Source: Afipia sp. (lineage in GTDB: Bacteria > Pseudomonadota > Alphaproteobacteria > Rhizobiales > Xanthobacteraceae). Taken from it: a stretch of DNA of 19,564 nt. The stretch is taken from contig JAPLPA010000361.1 of NCBI GenBank assembly GCA_026400415.1, forward strand, positions 1 through 19,564, in the 5' to 3' direction. Shown in pieces: positions 14,932 to 19,564 of the stretch (its first letter is position 1; each line of letters opens with the position of its first letter). The notes below the pieces were generated by a model. That model was not told the DNA's origin. It worked only from the letters and a program-made list of their open reading frames with translations, and did not search any database. The position numbers and the translations under genes were made by a program.

Positions 14932-16449
14932 ATGTCGCGCGAGACCACTTACCGCAATCAGATTCGGGAATCTCTTCGTACAGGAAAGTTCTTGTACACA
15001 CTTGAGTACGTCCCAGATCTTGTTGGGAAGCCGGATGCTCTGGACGAACTGGAACGTAACTCAGAACTGGTGGGACGCGACTCCCGCATAGCCGGCGTAA
15101 ACATTGCCGATCGCGTAAAGGCGCTCAACTCGATCGACACCGTTACTTGCGGCCGCATTGCCGCGGACGCCAGCGGAAAGGTTCCGCTTCTGCATTTGGC
15201 AGGTAAAGATCGGACACCAGATCAAGCGCGCGCCGTGATCGCAAATGCATTGTCCCAAGGGCTGGACAATATGCTTTTCATCACGGGCGACGGTGTGACA
15301 GAGAAAAGACACGACCGCATTCGCTACCAAGAATCAGTCGTCGCAATTCACGATGCGAAGACCATAGCGCCAACAGCGTTGGTTGCGGCCGCTATCTCCC
15401 CGTTCAAATATCGCGAGGAAGAACTGGCGAACCAGTACCTCAAGATGGCAAAAAAATTGAACGTTGGCGCCGATTATCTAATCACCAACTGCGGATGGGA
15501 TATGCGCAAGCTGGCGGAGCTTGCGTGGTATCGCAATGCCCGAGGCTTCAAAGCGCCTTTGGTGGCGAATCTATTGATGCCGACGATGGGTTGGGCGCGA
15601 GGAATTCACTCTCGAAGGTTGCCTGGCGTGTTTATGTCGGACGACCTTTTCCAAAAAATCTGCGAAGAGCACAGCCAAGGTAAGGACGTCGCCAAACGCT
15701 TTATCTGGAATCGCCTGGCCTTGCAGATCGTCGGCGCGCAGCATTTGGGATACGCAGGAGTTCACCTGAGCGGGATTGCGCAGTACGAAGACCTTTGCGC
15801 AGCAATCGAGGCTGCCGACGAATTAGCAAGAAAATTACCGACGCTAGAGTCCTGGCAGCAGGCGTGGAACGACGCGCATCGACTGCCTAATGGTCACACG
15901 GTCGATTTCGCCCCCCCTGGTGGATTATATTTGTTCAAAACAGAACCTCAGATAGGAAGCTTGAAGTCTTTACCGAAGTTCGGCGACGCGACGCCAACCG
16001 AAGCAGAGGTGGCCAAATTTTCCCGCATGAAGTTCTTGCATCATGCCGCGTTCGAAGAGGGTTCGGTCGGCGCGTCCGTTTTTGGATCCGCCGTTCGCGC
16101 ATTGGACAAAACCGAACTGGGAAGATCCGCGCTCCTTGAACTGGAAAAAGCGACGAAGAAACCTGTCCTTGGATGCGAGACATGCGGATTTTGCCGTATC
16201 GAATATCTTTTCTACAACTGCCCTGAAACGTGTCCAAAAGGACTAGCGAACGGGGCTTGCGCCGGAACAGACGAGAACACGTGCGAATTTAAAGACCGCG
16301 AGTGCATTCACAATCGCAAATATCGATTGGCGAAGAACCTAGGAAGACTTGATGAACTAGAGAAAACTTTTGTTCCATCTGTCGAAGGAACCCGCGGCAC
16401 GTCCTCATGGATCAATCACTTCGAGGGCAAGACACCGAAAGTATCGTGA
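14932..16449 (+). CDS. Methylenetetrahydrofolate reductase fused to a MetV-type cysteine-rich C-terminal domain
   Basis: A 505-residue protein. The N-terminal part (about 1-305) is a MetF-like barrel: Glu25 in LEYVPD, HLAGKDRT (88-95) and TGDG with Asp120, the positions used for folate and FAD binding in MetF. It should interconvert methylene- and methyl-tetrahydrofolate. The C-terminal part (about 410-470) is the MTHFR_C/MetV pattern with eight cysteines (415, 418, 421, 430, 434, 443, 451, 458), including CPETCPKGLANGAC, likely binding zinc or Fe-S clusters and allowing an electron donor other than plain NADH. I chose ATG 14932 for GGAGA nine bases upstream; ATG 14917 and TTG 14899 are alternatives. 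It shares the rightward operon with PanB-like paralogue 2 and ends 15 bases from the convergent LysR gene. Confidence 0.88.
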   Translation: MSRETTYRNQIRESLRTGKFLYTLEYVPDLVGKPDALDELERNSELVGRDSRIAGVNIADRVKALNSIDTVTCGRIAADASGKVPLLHLAGKDRTPDQARAVIANALSQGLDNMLFITGDGVTEKRHDRIRYQESVVAIHDAKTIAPTALVAAAISPFKYREEELANQYLKMAKKLNVGADYLITNCGWDMRKLAELAWYRNARGFKAPLVANLLMPTMGWARGIHSRRLPGVFMSDDLFQKICEEHSQGKDVAKRFIWNRLALQIVGAQHLGYAGVHLSGIAQYEDLCAAIEAADELARKLPTLESWQQAWNDAHRLPNGHTVDFAPPGGLYLFKTEPQIGSLKSLPKFGDATPTEAEVAKFSRMKFLHHAAFEEGSVGASVFGSAVRALDKTELGRSALLELEKATKKPVLGCETCGFCRIEYLFYNCPETCPKGLANGACAGTDENTCEFKDRECIHNRKYRLAKNLGRLDELEKTFVPSVEGTRGTSSWINHFEGKTPKVS

Positions 16450-16464
16450 GTTCTATCAAAGCAG

Positions 16465-17406
16465 CTAGTCGGTCCCAATTGCGTAAGGCGAAAGAAAATC
16501 CTCGGCGTCGCCTTTCATGATGTCCGAAGCAATCTTAATTAGCAATTCAGCGCCAGGTGCAAGCATCATGTCCCGCATCCGCACTACTCCCATGTGGGTT
16601 GTCATGGTCAACGGTTCGGTGAGTTCGATTTCCACAAGAATACTGTTCTCACGTGCTTCACGAAAAGCAACTCGCGGCCCCACGACGATCAAGTCACAAT
16701 TTGCCGCTGCGCGCTCCAACGCGCGCATGTTGTCACATTGCACGGTGAACAGGGTTCTCGGATCCCCCTCGAATTCAAGCCATTGTGTAAATTCAGCCAA
16801 ACTCATGTCAGGCATTTTGAACGAACCGATTGAATATTTAAGTAGATCACGCGGGCTTATCGGTTGCATTACAAGAGCCGGATGTTCGCGACGAACGAAC
16901 ATGCCAACTCTAAACTCCGGCAACGCGTCGATGATGAGTCGATCGCTTGATATCAATTCTCGAATATCACCAATGAAAAAATCTAGTTCATCCGCTTCCA
17001 ACGATCTAACCAGGTTTCTCCAATGAGTGATTTCGACGCGGGTGCGAATGCCAGGATGGTCGCGCGTCGTGCGAGTCAGAAGCGGTTCAAGCAGAACTGC
17101 GGCCGGTATCGGGCCAAAGCCGATGGCAATCTCGGCGAACTCGTTCGCACGCATGCGCTCGACGTCACGCTCCAATTTCGCAGCCTCAGCGAGCGTTCGC
17201 TGACCGCGTTCCACAACGATTTTCCCATAAGCGGTCGGGGTAATTTTCCGCTGCCCCCGGTTAAAAAGTTCGACGCCGAGACTTTCCTCAAGCGATTGGA
17301 TGCTACGGCTAAACGCTGGTTGACTTAAATTAACGGCTTCTGCAGCTTGAGCGAAACTACCGTGCTTCGCGAGAGCGACGACATGTTTTAATCTTCGAAA
17401 GTCCAT
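16465..17406 (-). CDS. LysR-family transcriptional regulator
   Basis: A 313-residue LysR protein. The N-terminal winged helix-turn-helix is textbook (MDFRRLKHVVALAKHGSF, AQAAEAVNLSQPAFSRSIQS, LEESLGVELFNRGQRKITPT), followed by a linker helix and a periplasmic-binding-like effector domain from about residue 92 (FAEIAIGFGPIPAAVLLEP...). I chose ATG 17406 because GGGGGAGGG lies just upstream; the frame is open to 17427 but has no comparable site. It is divergent from thyA with only 14 bases between start codons, and convergent with the MTHFR-like gene. It is the only regulator in the window and so a candidate controller of the BMC/C1 genes, probably sensing a small organic anion. Its effector and targets are unknown. 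Confidence 0.93.
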   Translation of the reverse strand: MDFRRLKHVVALAKHGSFAQAAEAVNLSQPAFSRSIQSLEESLGVELFNRGQRKITPTAYGKIVVERGQRTLAEAAKLERDVERMRANEFAEIAIGFGPIPAAVLLEPLLTRTTRDHPGIRTRVEITHWRNLVRSLEADELDFFIGDIRELISSDRLIIDALPEFRVGMFVRREHPALVMQPISPRDLLKYSIGSFKMPDMSLAEFTQWLEFEGDPRTLFTVQCDNMRALERAAANCDLIVVGPRVAFREARENSILVEIELTEPLTMTTHMGVVRMRDMMLAPGAELLIKIASDIMKGDAEDFLSPYAIGTD

Positions 17407-17420
17407 CAGGACCCTCCCCC

Positions 17421-18305
17421 ATGCCAATAAAAGCCGACACTCGTGCCGAATTGAATTCGCCCGAATCTACGCGTTCTGTCGAGGGCATTTTCGCCTGTGA
17501 CGGGAGCCTGGAACGCCAATATTTGAACTATCTTGAGCATATCCTCGAACATGGCGATCTTAAAGAGGACCGAACAGGTATCGGCACCCGCTCCACCTTT
17601 GGCCTACAGATGCGATTTCCCCTGAGCAGCGGATTTCCGCTGTTCACTACTAAGCGCCTGCATCTTAAATCCATCATCTATGAACTGCTCTGGTTTTTGC
17701 GCGGCGAAACCAACGTAAGGTGGCTGCAACAGCATGGCGTGTCGATTTGGGACGAATGGGCGGACGAGAACGGCGATTTAGGGCCGGTGTACGGCAAGCA
17801 ATGGAGACGCTGGACAAGCCCTGGCGGGTCCGAAATCGACCAGATATCCGGCGTCATAAACTCGCTCAGAACAAATCCACATTCCCGCCGCCATATGGTC
17901 GTCGCTTGGAATCCATCCGACATCCCGCACATGGCGTTGCCGCCGTGCCATGTAATCTTTCAGTTTTACGTGGCGAACGGAAAGCTCTCTTGTCAGCTTT
18001 ATCAACGTAGCGCCGACATGTTTTTGGGCGTGCCGTTCAACATCGCTTGCTATTCGCTACTGACGTTGATGATTGCGCAGATTGTAAATCTGCAACCGGG
18101 CGATTTCGTCCATACGTTAGGCGACGCTCATATCTACGCTAATCACACCGAACAGGTTCGTCTGCAGCTCTCACGGACGCCGCGCCGACTGCCTCAGATG
18201 CACCTGAACCCAGACGTGAAGGATTTATTTGCTTTCACATTTGAGGACTTCAAGCTCGAAGGATACGATCCCTATCCTAGCATCGCCGCGCCGGTAGCAG
18301 TGTAG
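17421..18305 (+). CDS. thyA: Thymidylate synthase
   Basis: Makes dTMP from dUMP with methylene-tetrahydrofolate as carbon donor and reductant, releasing dihydrofolate. A 294-residue product with every key element: DRTGIGTRSTFG (50-61), FTTKRLHLKSIIYELLWFL, IWDEWADENGDLGPVYGKQW, catalytic Cys176 in LPPCHVIFQFYV, QRSADMFLGVPFNIA and HIYANH, ending APVAV. The N-terminus is about 30 residues longer than E. coli ThyA; ATG 17421 lacks a strong ribosome site, so a later start (for example TTG 17451) cannot be excluded. No dihydrofolate reductase gene follows, although thyA and folA are often paired. Whether this is the housekeeping copy or a second one tied to the neighbouring C1 genes cannot be told from this window. 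Confidence 0.96.
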   Translation: MPIKADTRAELNSPESTRSVEGIFACDGSLERQYLNYLEHILEHGDLKEDRTGIGTRSTFGLQMRFPLSSGFPLFTTKRLHLKSIIYELLWFLRGETNVRWLQQHGVSIWDEWADENGDLGPVYGKQWRRWTSPGGSEIDQISGVINSLRTNPHSRRHMVVAWNPSDIPHMALPPCHVIFQFYVANGKLSCQLYQRSADMFLGVPFNIACYSLLTLMIAQIVNLQPGDFVHTLGDAHIYANHTEQVRLQLSRTPRRLPQMHLNPDVKDLFAFTFEDFKLEGYDPYPSIAAPVAV

Positions 18306-18334
18306 TTCTGTTTGAAAGCCACTTCCTCGCACTC

Positions 18335-18348
18335 CGCGTTTCAACGCG
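18335..18348. repeat. Small GC hairpin downstream of thyA
   Basis: CGCGT-TTCA-ACGCG, a perfect five-base stem about 30 bases after the thyA stop. No T-run follows, so it is at best a weak terminator. The rest of 18306-18445 shows nothing recognisable. Confidence 0.3.
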
Positions 18349-18445
18349 CTCAGGAACTCAAAAACTGGGAGAAAGGTCGGCGTAACCGGACCGTGCAAAC
18401 TCTTGCGCCTATGCATGAGAGCGGCACTTTGACCGCGACGAGAGT

Positions 18446-18984
18446 TTGACCAAGAGTCTGGAACAGGGGGCCGCTAATGATCGTCTTGCCCAAGCAACCG
18501 GATGCTCAATAATAACCGCATCAAGCGGAAGCACCGAAGCCTTTGAAGGTTTCCATCGTCACGGTCTTTTCACCTACAATTTGCTTGATGCCATTGGACG
18601 CGGTGATGGCGGTAATAACGGTACGATCGAAGTCAGCGAGCTTGCTGCATTCGTTTTTGCGCAGGTCAGTTCAACCAGCGAGAGGGTGTTCAAGCAAAGG
18701 CAGGAACCGTAGATAAAAATCAATCTGAACTATCCGCTAGCCAAGCAGACCCGAGTTCTTCAGGACGATTTGCCGCTCATCGCACAAGATACGGCGCCGA
18801 CCGTTCAATTGACGCAGGAAGCCCAACTCCAGATCAAGCCAGCAAGCGGAGCCACAGTCGTTCGCAGCCTGTCACCTAAGACACTCGTAACAGTCCTTAA
18901 AGTGAGAACGTCTGGTCATTGATTGCAAGCGAGGGCAAGCTGGTGGGTTACGTCGCAACGAGAGACCTCGCGCCGATACAGTGA
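18446..18984 (+). pseudogene. Decayed C-terminal part of a caspase-family (peptidase C14-like) protein
   Basis: The frame from about 18446 reads NDRLAQATGCSIITASSG, EAFEGFHRHGLFTYNLLDAI, NNGTIEVSELAAFV and VFKQRQEP, matching the region after the catalytic Cys in bacterial caspase-like proteins, which often end in an SH3-like tail. A TAG at 18710-18712 stands where a Gln codon (CAG) is expected, since the same frame continues IKINLNYPLAKQTRVLQ. A one-base loss near 18897-18902 then shifts the tail into another frame (ENVWSLIASEGKLVGYVA, TRDLAPIQ) that ends at TGA 18982-18984. The catalytic His/Cys half is absent. One nonsense change, one frameshift and a missing 5' half make this a remnant, unrelated to the BMC genes. 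Confidence 0.7.
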
Positions 18985-19041
18985 CGGATGTCCGATGTTG
19001 GGATGGACCTACTTCTTCCCCGCGATGTCTGTTCGGGGTCA

Positions 19042-19070
19042 AAAGCGACCGTTAAGGAAAGCGACCGTTA
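19042..19070 (+). repeat. Tandem 13-bp repeat AAAGCGACCGTTA within a degenerate intergenic repeat
   Basis: Two exact copies at 19042-19054 and 19058-19070 (period 16). The surrounding sequence (about 19026-19080: ATGTCTGTTCGGGGTCAAAAGCG and ATGTCCGCTAAACGCC) looks like a worn copy of the ATGTCCGCT/GGTCAAAAGCGG intergenic repeat that I recall from Bradyrhizobium-type genomes. The repeat itself is seen directly; the family link is from memory. Confidence 0.45.
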
Positions 19071-19138
19071 TGTCCGCTAAACGCCCGATAGCAGAAGTCG
19101 CAATAAACGCCTTCGGTATGCGTGAGGGCATCGATCCG

Positions 19139-19166
19139 TAAAACATAAACGCTGGTTTATGTTTTA
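19139..19166. terminator. AT-rich perfect hairpin, possible bidirectional terminator
   Basis: TAAAACATAAAC, loop GCTG, GTTTATGTTTTA: a perfect 12-bp stem. On the plus strand it is followed by AATCTTTTTT; on the minus strand the stem itself ends in TTTTA. It lies between the decayed plus-strand region and the minus-strand gene ending at 19241, as expected for a terminator shared by converging transcripts. An operator is the alternative. Confidence 0.5.
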
Positions 19167-19240
19167 ATCTTTTTTAGACTTGTCGCAACGCTCGTCGATT
19201 AGTACTTCGATTTTATTTCGCATCAGCAAACGCAAATGCA

Positions 19241-19564
19241 TTAATCAACACGTTGTTTGGTTCCTGCAATAAAATCTGCCAGGTCCTTTCTAATTATGGA
19301 GTCTCTAGCTCGGATGGCCTTCGTAATATCGGCTAAGCTGGATTTATTTGGCTCTGTAAGCGTCTCGTTCAGCGACAGCGCCGCCTCCCAATCGCCTCTT
19401 TCAATCTTTCCTTGCTTGAACTCATGAACTTCTTTCAGAAAATCCCACATCGGATAATCACTTTTGGAGATGTTAAAGGATTTATCTAGAAGAGAGCAGT
19501 TGCCTAGCGCGTTTATAAAAATAATAGCCTCAAATCGTGACTCAAATTCGGCAGGCGACACCAG
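19241..19564 (-). CDS. Partial gene, possible DUF262/DUF1524 (GmrSD-type) C-terminus
   Basis: The frame is open from the window edge down to a stop at 19241, giving about 107 residues of a C-terminus whose start lies outside the window; a GTG at 19561 is not a credible start. The segment FINALGNCSLLDKSFNISKSDY is like the conserved 'IGNLTLL...LN...SN' stretch of the DUF1524/GmrSD C-terminal domain, and the end (IRARDSIIRKDLADFI) resembles the final helix of those proteins. GmrSD-type proteins are modification-dependent restriction enzymes in phage defence. The catalytic HNH region is not in this piece, so the call is tentative. It is AT-richer than the upstream genes. Confidence 0.45.
   Translation of the reverse strand: MVSPAEFESRFEAIIFINALGNCSLLDKSFNISKSDYPMWDFLKEVHEFKQGKIERGDWEAALSLNETLTEPNKSSLADITKAIRARDSIIRKDLADFIAGTKQRVD

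Noticed and set aside
18923..19141. 72-codon open frame after the caspase remnant
   Set aside because: It runs in the wrong frame through the end of the remnant and into a degenerate intergenic repeat; no start signal.
1..19564. tRNA, rRNA, CRISPR array, insertion sequence or riboswitch
   Set aside because: I found no cloverleaf, repeat-spacer array, transposase frame or recognisable aptamer; absence by eye is not proof.

Overview
The window looks like a chromosomal accessory region of an alphaproteobacterium, probably Hyphomicrobiales near Bradyrhizobium. The base composition is moderately GC-rich. The protein families (TauE, SulP, NitT/TauT-type ABC importer, long arylsulfatase, LysR) suit such a host, and a degenerate 'ATGTCCGCT...GGTCAAAAGCG'-like intergenic repeat near 19026-19080 resembles repeats common in that group. 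The host assignment is inference. I saw no rRNA, tRNA, CRISPR array or transposase.

Layout: (1) 1-330 holds a fragment of a possible Toprim protein and a clear intrinsic terminator. (2) 531-8640 is a sulfur/anion block: a TauE/SafE exporter, a SulP anion transporter broken by a frame-shifting internal deletion, a three-gene ABC importer of the sulfonate/nitrate/taurine class, and a large arylsulfatase with an unusual active-site motif. (3) 8695-13765, all on the minus strand, is a compact bacterial microcompartment (BMC) operon. In transcription order it encodes a PanB-like enzyme, BMC-H, tandem BMC-T, BMC-P, a CoA-acylating aldehyde dehydrogenase, two related 138-residue proteins and a dihydroneopterin-aldolase (FolB) homologue. 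(4) Divergently, 13984-16449 encodes a second PanB-like enzyme and a methylenetetrahydrofolate reductase carrying a MetV-type cysteine-rich C-terminal domain. (5) A LysR regulator and a divergent thymidylate synthase follow at 16465-18305. (6) 18306-19564 is decayed sequence: a caspase-family remnant, small repeats, a hairpin and the end of a possible DUF262/GmrSD-type gene.

The main discovery candidate is the BMC locus. The shell set is complete in type (hexamer, tandem trimer, pentamer) and the cargo includes an acylating aldehyde dehydrogenase, but none of the familiar signature enzymes is present (no diol dehydratase, ethanolamine lyase, glycyl-radical enzyme, RuBisCO or PduL-type phosphotransacylase). 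The companions are instead one-carbon/folate-type enzymes: two divergent PanB paralogues, each missing different canonical active-site residues, a FolB homologue with catalytic residues intact, an MTHFR-MetV fusion and ThyA. I infer that the compartment handles an aldehyde made by an aldolase or retro-aldol step, glycolaldehyde if FolB keeps its usual chemistry, coupled to the tetrahydrofolate pool. The substrate is unknown. The neighbouring sulfonate-type importer, sulfatase and anion transporters raise the possibility of a sulfated or sulfonated precursor, but that link rests only on proximity.
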